NCBI GenBank assembly: GCA_022606425.2
Contig: JAHDVF020001501.1
Coordinates: 62,001-126,000 of the forward strand
Reading direction: 5' to 3'
Length of the DNA stretch: 64,000 nt
DNA from: Lepidostoma basale
Lineage: Eukaryota; Arthropoda; Insecta; Trichoptera; Lepidostomatidae
The notes under the pieces are model-generated. The model was not told the DNA's origin. It saw only the letters and a list, made by a program, of their open reading frames with translations, and made no database searches. Below are positions 39,801 through 52,200 of the stretch, piece by piece. Position numbers and translations under genes: made by a program. How positions within the stretch are numbered: position 1 is the first letter of the stretch; each line of letters starts with the position of its first letter.

Positions 39801-42800
39801 ATAAGTGCTTTAATAACATCGATGTGTTCCATCTTAATGAAAGTGATTTTAAAAAAATGGTTGGAGCAACCCTTCGGGGCGAATGAAACTAGTTTCTCTA
39901 CTTTTTCTTTTCTTGTCTTTTTCTTTTTTTTTTACATTTTAAAATTATATTTCATCTTTAATTATTCATTATCACTAATACTACTAGTTTTTTCTTTAAC
40001 TTATCAAAGCGTTACTTCATTCTTATTATATACGAGTATTCAACCTTATGTCAGTTGTTATATAATATTTGTGGTAGCATGTAATTGGCCTTGTTTTGTT
40101 GTCTCTGTGTGTTTATATTAATATACTGTAATTGCTGTTTGTTACCCTCAATAAAAATAAATAAATAAAAAACTGACGTTTTTATTCGTATTAAGTATAC
40201 AATTTATTTTTAACTATTATTTTGATTCCCTTGACATGATATGTACCTAATCTATCGTCATTTTATTGTCACGTGAATTATACACATTATTGTATCGATA
40301 AAATTTAAACGGTAGCTCAACATACCTCATCTCCACCTCTGTCGAGTAGAGAGGAGAAGCTGCCCCTGGACCCGCGTGCACTCTCCCTTCGAAGTCCTCC
40401 TTCTCTCCTTGATGACTCAGCACATTGACACAGAGGGACTCCGAACACCAGACCACCACTGCTATCTGGCGAGAGAATAAAACTTCTATTAAATCCAAAG
40501 TATTATATATCACACGCTTAATAGAACACTGGATTAAAAGGCGGGCCACACTGTTATAAACAAGCTCTCCACAACGGTCTCCACCAACGCTTTTAAACTG
40601 TGTAGACACTTGTTTGAAACCAAAATTCGTTTGACCTTCAACAAACTTTGTGGACGGACGCGCGTTTAAACACGCATTCCACGTGTTTAGAGTTTGTTTT
40701 AAACCAAGTGTGGACGCTAAACCAACCGCGGGCTCCACAGCTCCCACCAAGGTCACCCTTGTGGAGAGCTTGTTTCAAACAGTGTGGCCCGCCTTTAACT
40801 CAAAAAGCAAGTTTTGCTCAATCTGACATGAGTCGGTGTTTTAACAAAAACCGTCGAAAAACACGTACGAATGAAAAAGACCGATATAGTGTAATGGAGG
40901 TCAATTGGTGGAATTTTGACTTAATTTTAACGCGAAACGATGGATAGCGTTAACACAAGCCTCTGTCTAATGTTAACTCAATTATGACCTAAACCATAAT
41001 CGGTCAGTTTACTATTAAGCGTGCGATATTCACACGATCAAATTGATAAATTTCAATTAATCACTATAAATGTTATTTCACTTAAAGAAACGCCATTTTT
41101 TGTTTAATATTATATATTATTTGTATTACATCTTCTTAAATTTGCTTCAATTGTCTTAAGATGATGTATTGTGTAATAAATACGACTGAAAACGTCTGTT
41201 TTCTAGAAGTTTTATTATAAATAGTTCATTGTTTTGGCCGAAACACTATGATAGGTACTTCAACATTATTACTGTTAAAATTTAAAACACTGTTATGATA
41301 TCACAATTTCTTTTTATTCACTGTGAGTGTCGCAACAGCTGTTTCGCCAACCGATGTTGGCATCATCAGGTGTAACAATAAATTTTATTACCACCTGATG
41401 ATGCCAACATCGGTTGGCGAAACAGCTGTCGCGACACTCACAGTGAATACAAATAAATTGTGATATTATAACAGTGTTTTAAATGTTAACAGTAATATTT
41501 TAAAGGCATTATTAAAAAACACTCGACAATGCCTTAGAAAGGCGAAACATGCAATTCTCATATTTTATAATAAAACTTCTAGAAAACAGACGGTTTCATT
41601 CGTATTAACGATTTAATATGGAATAATTAATGTTATTAATTGAAATTTCTTGGTAGAAGTTCTTTTTAAATAATGAAGACAAAAAAAAAGCTTTATTATT
41701 ATGTATTTAGTGTGCTTCCAGTTGTATTTATGCTCGACCAGTTTCGGCATCTTGCTGCCATCTTCTGGTCATTCCACACCAGAAGATGGCAGTCTTCCAC
41801 ACCAGAAGATTCCCATGGTCTTCATTGTATTAAACTTGGTGCCCACTATTGTTTCACGTTCTTTCTCCCATCCCACACTCTATCCCACCCTAACCATATC
41901 TGTCTGAAATAATTTTATGATAGACCATAAAATCATGTATCATATTTTGCTCTGTTTTGTGAGATTGGGACATAGGACATAGGTGCACACTTACCCATTT
42001 CTTCAGACTTATCAGGGGATTCTTTGAGAACTCCGTTATCATGGAGATTATCCATCTTTATGTCCCAGATGGTTATCTTCGACAGCGTCAGCGTAGCTTG
42101 TTTTATCTCCCAGCATGCAGAACCAACCTGCCTCTGGTGATGCCGGTGGGGAGAGAAATCAAACTGCTGAACATGATCGCTTCGGAGATCAACGTCTTTC
42201 ATATTCGTGAAAAAACGTTTAGAAGACAAATACTCTTGACTTTGGAGAGTATCTGGTATTCCTAATGTCGAAGCATCTCTCACGCGTTCCTGGTATTATA
42301 TATTTTTTATGTTTTACCTGTTCTCAATTAAAATATAATTTTTGTTTGTAATATCTTTTAAGAAAATAAACTGATTTGATTTTGATGTGATTTGATTTGA
42401 TAGAAGTGGATTGAAATTAAATTGGATTAAATGCGGCCTAGATACCCTTTTGCCTTTTGCTAATTTTCTGGAATTATGCATTTCCCGGCTAATGTAAGAC
42501 CCACGTGGATGAGGGGCAGGCCTAGATATTGTTTGAGCGAAGCTGACGAAAGGGCGCCACTGCGTCCTATAACAGCTTCGGGTAAGCGGTAGGTAACCTT
42601 CTATGTCTTTATTAACCTGTATGTTTGTTCAGTTGTATGTGTATCAACAATCACTGTATACCTACAATAAATAAATGAATATCGACCAACCATGGCGATA
42701 TTATGAATAGCATTTACTGCTGCGCACCGAGTCACGAGGACGATAATTTAAGAAGCTAGATCGTTTTTATTTAAAGTTATTTTTCGGATAGAGAGGCTCA

Positions 42801-45800
42801 AGTTAACATGGTGCACTGTGGAACATCCGAGAAAACGAGATGAAATAAATTAGTGTGTATTTGTTGGCATTTTGGTTAGTGAGATTTACCGAAGCACCAT
42901 TTGGATTTTGAAACAAAATAGCAATTCAGACGTTGAAATTATCGCCTTGGACTTCGACATTTTAGTGTCAGTGAGGCAATTTTCATAAATAATATATTAT
43001 CACTTATGGAAAGAGAAAATAACTAACTAACTAATCACCACGCCGCGGCGCGCCGTTGGATAATTTTACTGTGGTAAAGGAGGCGATTCTTTCAATACGG
43101 TTAAGAAACACTGTGACAAACTAACTATAAAAATGAGATAATTTTTTTTCTTCTGTATATTAACATTGCATCCAGACGAGTGGGTCTCGGGATAAATTTG
43201 GACAAGACGAAAGTCATGTATAATGAACATATTATCCCGGGATCAGTAACCGTCGATGGGTCGGCTCTCAAAGTGGTACAGAAACAATTTAGAGAAAGAC
43301 GCTGACCGAAGAATTCAGTTGGGTTGGGCAGCGTTTGGAAAATTACACCATGTTCTCACCCAAAAATACCACAATGCCTCAAGACTAAAGTCTTCAACCA
43401 GTGTATTTTGCCAGTCATGACGTACGGAGCCAAGGCGTGGACAGTGACAAAAGGTTTAGTCTACAGATTCAAGATCGCCCAACGCGCAATGGAAAGAGCC
43501 ATGCTTGGAATAACCTTGAGAGATAGATTTAGAAACTTATTTATTCGTCAACAAACCAAGATAACTGAGGGGGCTCTGAGGATGGGCGGCTGAAGTGGCG
43601 ATAAGCTGGCCATATTTGTCGGAGAACCGACGGCCGATGGGGGAGACGGGTTCTGGAGTGGAGACCGCGTACAGGATTCCGCAGAGTTGGACGTAACCCT
43701 GCCAGCTGGACAGACGATCTGAAGAGGATTGCTGGACATGGATTAATGGGAGCGGCAATGGAGAGGGGGCGGTGGCTTGCTTTGGGAGAGGCCTACGTTA
43801 AGCAGTAGATGACAGACGGCTGATGATGATGATGATAGTTCCGTTGTTTGCACTGTGCGTATCACCAAATTCACACTATTCCTATGCGCGAAAACTAGCT
43901 AAAACAAAGTAACAATAAAGTTTGCATTTTTTTAATTGATATTTTTTCCACTTGGTTAGTTCCGTTTGTTGCACTGTGCGACAGAGGAAAATAGCATCGG
44001 GAAATTTGGTTTGAAGTGTAATATTGAAAAAAATCGGCCAGCGCCGCCCGCCATGAGATGACGCCGGGTCGCCTTACAGCGTGACTCAAGCAAGACCAGC
44101 TCGAATCAAATCGCAGTCAAAACAACTCCAGATGATAATAATAATCTTGTTGTGTATCGACCGCACGATCTTCGAAAGACGAATTTTCTACATGCTACTG
44201 AAGAGATGCTGTAATTCATAAACTCGCAGATACTATAATAATGTCTCTTGTATGCGGATGACGCTGTCCTACTTGCAGACAACGAGCATGAACTACAAGT
44301 CCTGGTGAATAGTAATAGGGTGTTTTTTTAGAGGTATACAATACATATTCAAAACGAAAAAAAAACAAATTAAAATAATGTTTATGTCTATGATATTGGC
44401 TTTATTCAATAGATACTTTTAGTGCACAATGGTGTTCTCCTACCGACCCTTATGCATGAAAGCGAAGTATGGAACTCGCAAAAGAAGGATAAAAGTAGAA
44501 TACATGCGGTAGAAATGAGATCTCTTAGACGAATGTGTGGATATTCTGTGTATGATAGTGTTGAATGAAAGTATTAGAAGTGAATGCGGTGCGAATGATG
44601 GTGTTATGAACAAAATAATGAAAGGATCATTAATATGGTTTGGACACATGGAATGAATGAATCAAGAAAGAATGGTAAAAAAGTATATGTTTACGATGTA
44701 AATGGAACTAAAAATAGAGGAAGACCAAGAAAAAAGTATTATTATCAAATAAATCAAATATTGAATGTCGGCCACGTGAGGAGTCGGAGAAAAAGACGGG
44801 CGTGCATGACGCGATGTATGTACTGAGGAAGCAAGAAAAATATGTCAGGAAAGAAATGTGTGAAAAAAAATTCTTTCTGCCTACCCCTTCGGGGAGACGT
44901 CGTGGTGGTAAGTAAGTTAGTTAGTTTAAAAATGATAATTAGTAAAATTAAAAAAGATCCCAGAGATGGTTTGGACATATGGAAAGAATGGACTAGAGAA
45001 AAATGGTTATAATGTTGTATACAAGTGTGAGTGAAAAGATAAGCATTGGAAGATAAGCAAAGAAAGAATGGCGTGACCAAATTGATCTAATTCTATAAGA
45101 CGGTCATATTTGAAGTCGGAAAAATCGACGAGTGTGCATGTTACGATGTATAAATGTATAGGAAGCTAGAGGTATGTCAGGACAGAGCAGTATAGCGGTC
45201 CATCCTCTCTGCCTCCAGATAAAAGCATGCTGGTTAGTTAGTTAGTTATAATCCTAAAGAATATTTCATGAATAATTCTTTGTCTTTTCTATATTTTTGT
45301 TTATTTTTCTCGACATTTTTCATCTTCTTCATCAGAAGAGCGATGGAGTTTATATCGTTCTCCCAAACCAACGAAGCGATCTTTTCATACATTTGTTCGT
45401 ATCTGTTCTATGATATATGATTCCTCTCTGATAATTCTGCATTCGAAATTCTGTCATACATCGTTTTAGCACACGCACGTCTAAGAGATCTCATCTCTAA
45501 CGCATTTATTCAGCTCTCATTCTTGTTGTAATATTTTTTCAACGAATTAGAATACCTGGGCTTGATTTTCCTTGATCTAACACTGCACATTCTTGACTCC
45601 TACTCACTTTCGTTTCCAAATTAAATTAAAAATGTGTTTTTAGATTTTGGCAAAATTTTGATATTAAACGAAGTAAATTATTTATTAGACTACTTACATT
45701 GGAGCAATTAGGATACAGCTTCATTTTACTTGTCGTGGATATTCTTAACTGCACGAAAAGCCGAATACGAGTAGTCTGGGGCGGTATACGAAACATTCTG

Positions 45801-48800
45801 CGGTATATCCACATCTCAAACGCCTCTAACATGTTCATTACATTTACTTTCAGAGTCCAAGTTCACGGCTATATAAAATATAAACATTCTTTGTCGGAGT
45901 TTTAGGTTAAGATTATCGTTTTAAAATAAGGTTCTCATTTTATTGAATTAGTACGTGCAACATCGTTCCAAAAGTCAAAGCTTCTATCTAGAAACACAAA
46001 GCTGCGAATTTATAACACCATCATCAAGCCAGTGGTGACATATGGTTCTGAGTCATGGACAATGACTCTAAAAGAACAACAAAGAATCTACTGGGTTTGA
46101 GAGTAGAACACTTAGAATTATCCTGGGACCTAGACCCGGTGTTGCAGCGGGAACTTGGAGGCATAGGACCAACCAAGAGATCCGTATGATGACCCAGCAG
46201 ACCCTTATAACGATCACCGTGAAAGCCGGTCGCCTAGCATGGATTGGGCACGTATGACGAAGAGACCAGAGCAATCAAGACCCTGTACGCGTCTAGACCG
46301 ACTGGAGTAAGAACTCTAGGAAGGCCTAGACAGCGCCTAATGGACAATGTTTTGGCTAATCTGACTAGGTTGGGCGAATTGGACTGCTGGGAGTAGTAAA
46401 AGGCGCAAGATCGAGGAGCTTGGCGAAAAATCATCAAGGAGGCTAAAACTCTTCAAGAGTTGTATGGCCATAGGAAGTAAGTAACATCAATTCTGCATTT
46501 TACTTTAATATCCTGGTATGCCAAGAGGAGAAAAATGTTTAAGGCATCTATTGAGTACAGGTCAAATATTATTTATATATACAACAATAAAAATAATGGT
46601 TAAAACAAAGGAACGTCGGGGAGTTGGTAGAAGGCAGTTGTTCTGGCTGTGAAATATAAAATAATAGAGAGGAATTACAAGAGTTCAGAACCTGTTCTAA
46701 GTGGCGCAGGACAGAGATGCCTTCGCTGCAGTGATCGCCAACGTTAGAGGGACCTGACAAGGTACCGGAAGAAGAAGAATCCGGGTAAAGCGTTTTAGTT
46801 ATAACACAAAATTTTACCATAATAACATAGGGGCACAAAGTTAATGCGTTACTTTTTGAATAATTTTGTCATTTATTTCGTACAATCTTAAAACCGTGAG
46901 ACGGGTCTTTTGTTAAAAATCCTATTGTGTAAAAGCATTATTTTTTCAACTTGTGTCAATGTTCATTTGTTTTGTCTTAAAATATAAACTGTCCCCTTAC
47001 TTAATCAATAGCCTTAGAGAGAGCAATGAAACACCCTCAACTCAATACTTCCATCTAAAAATCCTTTCAAAATTTAACCCATTGATATGTCTATTGTTAT
47101 CTCCCTAGTACTAGCCAAGTTAACTAACACATGCTATATATAATTCTAGGTTCTTGCACTCAGTTTGTAATAATTTTGGTTAGTTTATATCGTTCTCCCG
47201 ATGATGAATGTGGTCGTTGACCTTCGTGGCAGAGTGGTAAGAGCTCTGACTTCCATTCCGAAGGTCCCGGGTTCGACTCCCGGCGATGGCAGTGTGATTG
47301 TCACACTGTCTTTGGTCTGGTTTAGAGTTGTCGTGAAAATAAAATGGCGATAGATTGGCTACCTATCACATGTTATAAGAATCAATTGTATACAGTAATT
47401 GGATTCAAACGGTCTGTTAACAAGGAAAAAAGGAAGGTGTAAGCTTTCGAAACATATCGAGAAAAATAAACTCAAAAGTGGAATTACAGTGTTTTAATTC
47501 ATAGAAATTGTCATATAATAAAACTCTTAAAATTTTGTTGTTATTTAAATACCAGTGTATGAAAAATAAAATCGACTTCTTTGATATATTATAATTATGT
47601 ATGTTCGACTGACGTATTAACTTTGGTAAGGCGTTTGTTGGTGTTAAAGCCAAGTGAAGTGGTAACAAGGCTTCAAATCCATCGACAATGTCATTTGTTG
47701 ACTAGTCTGACTCCCGCCACACATAGAGGGTGCTAAGATGTGCTTCCGATATATCATTTGACGGATGCTCACATGCCCAGTGGCCATCTTGGACTGATAG
47801 GTACTGATAGGACTGATGATACTGGCAGTCCCAGAGGACTGCCGTGGGTGGCTGGGAGCGAGAAAAGTCTTAAGCCAGTATCACACTACGCCGCACGTCA
47901 GATGTCCCATTATACGCGCGGCATTCTTTATATCTACTCATAAACAGTACACAAAAATCGATTTTCAATTGCAATGAGGATGATAGATGGCAAGAAACTA
48001 AGAAATACCGAATAATAGAGATGTGTGAGGCAGTGGATATTATCAAATCAAATCAAATCAGTTTATTTCATCAATAGACATTACAAAAAAATATTTAAGG
48101 CATCCATTGAAGGTAAAATAATACATTGTGTATAGTAAACTACCAGAAACGCATGAGAGATGGTTCGACAATAGGAAGACAGGAAACTCTCCAGAATTAA
48201 GAGTGTTTGCCTTACCTTTGAGACCGCGTTCAGCAGATTAATTGCTCTTCCCACCGGTGTCACCAGAGGCAGATTGGTTATGGCGGCCGGTCGCTGTCGG
48301 AGATATCTATCAGGGACAAAAAGCCGAACACCCTCCAGCACGGCCGAGTTTTCGAAATATCCCCTGAGTAATCTAAAGAAATGGGTTATGAAATGCCCAT
48401 CTCTCCAGCACAACGGAATATCTCGCCTCGTGAGGATTCCATATCACAGAACCACTTTCGAGTCTGCTCCAAACCAATTATAAGATGGAGTAGACAGCGA
48501 ATGAGAGATTGCTATGGTTTTGTTCAAAGAATTGACAACAATCAGGGGATTCTTTAAGAATTCTGTCTTCTTGGAGGATATCCATATTTATGTTGCGGAT
48601 GATTATCTTCGACAGCGTCAACACAGACTGTTTTACCTCCCAACATGCAGAACCAATCTGCCTTTGTTGATGCCGGCCGGGAGAGCAATCAAACTGCTGA
48701 ACATGATTGCTTCGGAGATCGACGTATTTCATATTAGTGAAAATACGTTCAGAAGAAAAAATACTCTTGAATAAAATAATACAATATTTGTATCTATACC

Positions 48801-49248
48801 ACTTTATTTTTTCCAAATGATTATGACTCACCGTTCTACCATTCTATTCGTCCTCGCGCACACTTTCGCCTACACCTCTTTCTCCCCTCCATTTTATATT
48901 TCTTTCTTCATATGTTGTTCTCTGATTTTATATTTGGTTTACTCTCTCACCCTGAAGAAGCTCTGGCTTTTACTAAATAAAGTGGTTTAGATAAAAATTC
49001 TAAAAGTGTATTATTTAATTTAATAATGTCACACCTCAAATTAAGTGCTTCATACGAAAGCTTAAATACTCTTGACTTTGGACAGTATCTTATATTCCTA
49101 AAGTCAAACCATCTCTCATGAGTTCTTGATATTTTATATTATTATTACCTCTCCTCAATGGATGTCTTAAACTATTATATAATATAATTTTTGTTTTTAT
49201 TAACTTTTGAGGAAATAAACTGACTCGATTTGATTTCATTTCATTCCT

Positions 49249-49281
<33 letters not shown>

Positions 49282-52200
49282 TTCACTGACCGTGGACGGC
49301 AAAGAGAAGTGCAGAGCGACCGCAACTACGATGGAAGGATGATCTGAACAGACACGTCGGAATAACCTGGGTGCAGTCTGCACAGGACAGAGTGACATGG
49401 AAGCGAATGGAGGAGGCTTTTGTCCAGGAGTGGACGGGAATAGGCTTAGGAAGAGGAAGAAGTAGAAGATATTTCACTACATAATCGACCACACGGGAGT
49501 CGTCCTCGTGGAAGACGTACTAAGAGATGGAAGGACAAGAACAGACTAGATTGGAATAAGGAACGTGGAGGAGATATCCCGGGCGTTACAAGACAGAGAA
49601 GCTTTTGAACGTTGGCCCACATCGGGGAAACCTAATATGGCATAGAATAAGAAGAAGGATAATAAAAAAAATCGCGTCAAGACGATTGGTATCCGTCGAC
49701 TACGGTGCGTCACAGCTGTGGGATTCGGCCCTTAGATAGCTCTTAGGCGCTTGTTTGTGTGTGTGAACACGTTATATTTAGTTTTGTAACGACTACAGAC
49801 AACGGGACGATGTCGCGTGATGTTTTCTTTTCGAATTTGAGTCGGTATTTGTCATCAAGCAAGAGCCGTTCAACGCTGGGTATCCCGCGACAAACCCATC
49901 CCAACCCAAGAGGCCATTATTTACCATAACCTATTATTTTTCTTCATCTTTCAGTGTTATGTCAGGTTTCCCCGAGAGAGCAGGCGTCTCTGTCCCTGGC
50001 AGCTCGAAACAGCTCCTCAAGCCAGTCTAGTCTCTTATGTTGTTGAGCCAGAAGATTCACCTCTTGCCACCACCTATTTGACCCTCTATTTTTCTCTAAA
50101 TGATCAGGTGCAGCATTTCACATTTTCCCCCTTAATTACATGACCTAACCAGAGGGTAGAACACCGCAAATTATATCCAGGTGGATGCCCCGCGAAAAGA
50201 GACCAAGAGGCAGACCGAGGAAAAGATGGGCGGATTGCGTGGAACAAGATTGGGAGAAAATGGAAGGAGCTGGGGAATGGAGAGAGATGGCCAGAGACAG
50301 AAGTCAGTGGAGGACCGTTGTGGAGGAGGTCAAGTCCCACACCGGGATGTAGCGCCGAGAAATGAATGAATTACATGACCTAAATATGCCAACTTACCGG
50401 CTTTAACATTGGAGAAAAAAATCTCTGGGGAACATTTGTGTTGCTGACCTTATTGGTCCAAGGGATGTGCAATATTTTGGGGTGCAGCCACATTTCAAAT
50501 GCCTTCAACTGATTTATGATACAAACATCTAAAGTCCATGATTCAATAGGTTGAGGATATTATTAGATATCATGACATGACATACATCGTATGAATGTTG
50601 AGGAAGCAAATGTGGCAGTCCATTCATTCTGCCTTCCCCTTTGGGGAGACGGCGTGATGGTTAGTTAATTAGTTAGTTAATATATGATTATGATAAAGTT
50701 AGGCATTGTTTTTCCTATAGAAATGTTGTACAATCGTTATATTTAAATTATAATAATTATAAGATAAATATGGTGGTCTATCTTTCTCATCTTAGCAGAC
50801 TTTTGATTGAATTTCATTTTAAATTGCTATTTTAATGTTCGCGGTACATTAGTTACATATTAATTGATAAAATTGGCATAAGATCAGATTTTACAGATGA
50901 AAGCCACAGCATCTAAATGATATAACGTGTTTTGCAAAATATTATACTAAAATTCTAGGAAAGGAGACGCAAAACTTGCAAGGACAGCTGCATTTTGTCA
51001 GGTGTTGACTATCTGCCTACAACAAACTTCTGATGCGGTGTTTGCTGTGAGACATTACAAATTGAGACAAGAAAAAAAATAGGTGAATCATAGACAAGAC
51101 GAAATAAAAATAGTCCGTTTAATCTTCCCGTACCGTTGCTGGGTACCCCGTACACATTGCTACTAATAACTTTAATATCTCAGAGTTCAGTTTTCGGAAT
51201 TTATGTAACTAACTAATCATCATGCTAACCCTCACCAAGTCGACCATAAGGAGACACAGAGGAAACACGAAAGAGCCATGCTACACGTAAAAGCCGTGCC
51301 ACACTGTTTTAAACAAGCTCTCCACATCGGTCTCCACCAGCGGTTTAAAACTGTGTAGACACTTGTTTTAAACCAAAATTCGTTTGACCTTTGTGGACGG
51401 ACGCGCATAGTAGCGTGTGGATCGCGCCGTTGTAAACACGCATTCCACATGTGGGGGCTCCACATTCCACCAGTCAAGGTCAGTTGCATAGCGGCATCGC
51501 GCATCGGTGGAGTGCGGACGAATTGAACGAAAATGGTGTCTACTGTGGATGCCACACCAACCGTGGGCTTCACAAAGGTGACCCCTGTGAAGAGCTTGTT
51601 GACAACAGTATGTGGACGCTACACCAACCGTGGGCTCCACAGCTCCCCAACAAGGTCACCCTTGTGAAGAGCTTGTTTCAAACCATGTGGCACGGCCTTT
51701 AGACTCTCAGACCGGATAAGAAATACTGAAATACGTAGAAGGTCGGGAGTAACAGATGTCGTCGCAAGGGTAGCGAAGCTTAAATGGTCATTTGCGGGAC
51801 ATGTTGCCAGATTGGTAGACGATAGATGGACCAGAAGGGTGGTAGAGTGGAGACCCCGCGAAGACAAACGAAACAGATGGAGAGCCCCCACACGATGGTC
51901 CGGTGGAATTACAAGAATTGCTGGCGATTGGATGCAAAAGGCACAAGATACTATACGTGGAGAAGTATGGGGGAGGCCTCTGTCCAGCAGTGGACGACAA
52001 CGGCTGTCTAAGTAAGTAAAGTAAGTAATCATCACGCCGTTTCCCGGAGGAGTAGCCAGAGAGGATGGACCGCCTAACTGATCTATATTCTCGAACATCC
52101 TCTGTATTCATGCATCCGATTTTTCCGACTTCAAATGTGGCCGCCTTTTAGCATTTGATTAGTTTGGTCAGGTCATGCTTTCCTCAGTCTTTCACGGCTT

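Noticed and set aside
39630..40121. 163-codon membrane-protein-like frame
   Set aside because: The first third is a LINE ORF2 end; the hydrophobic rest is T-rich 3' UTR before an AAATA tail.
40455..40466. Acceptor TAGCAG at 40459 for exon 3
   Set aside because: It would shift the frame relative to exon 2; the upstream acceptor at 40466 keeps phase 1.
40247..40756. 169-codon minus-strand frame overlapping exon 3
   Set aside because: It reads exon 3 in the wrong frame (QGEKEDFEGRVHAG) and runs through the H MITE. Exons 2 and 4 demand the frame with FGVPL.
47211..47282. tRNA gene (also at 35131, 55967 and reversed at 29600)
   Set aside because: A and B boxes are present, but the anticodon arm and acceptor stem do not fold as a tRNA, and each copy continues into the same 3' body and GTATACA tail. 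They are SINEs.
51232..51640. Overlapping frames of 90-113 codons
   Set aside because: They lie entirely within the H MITE and read its inverted and direct repeats.
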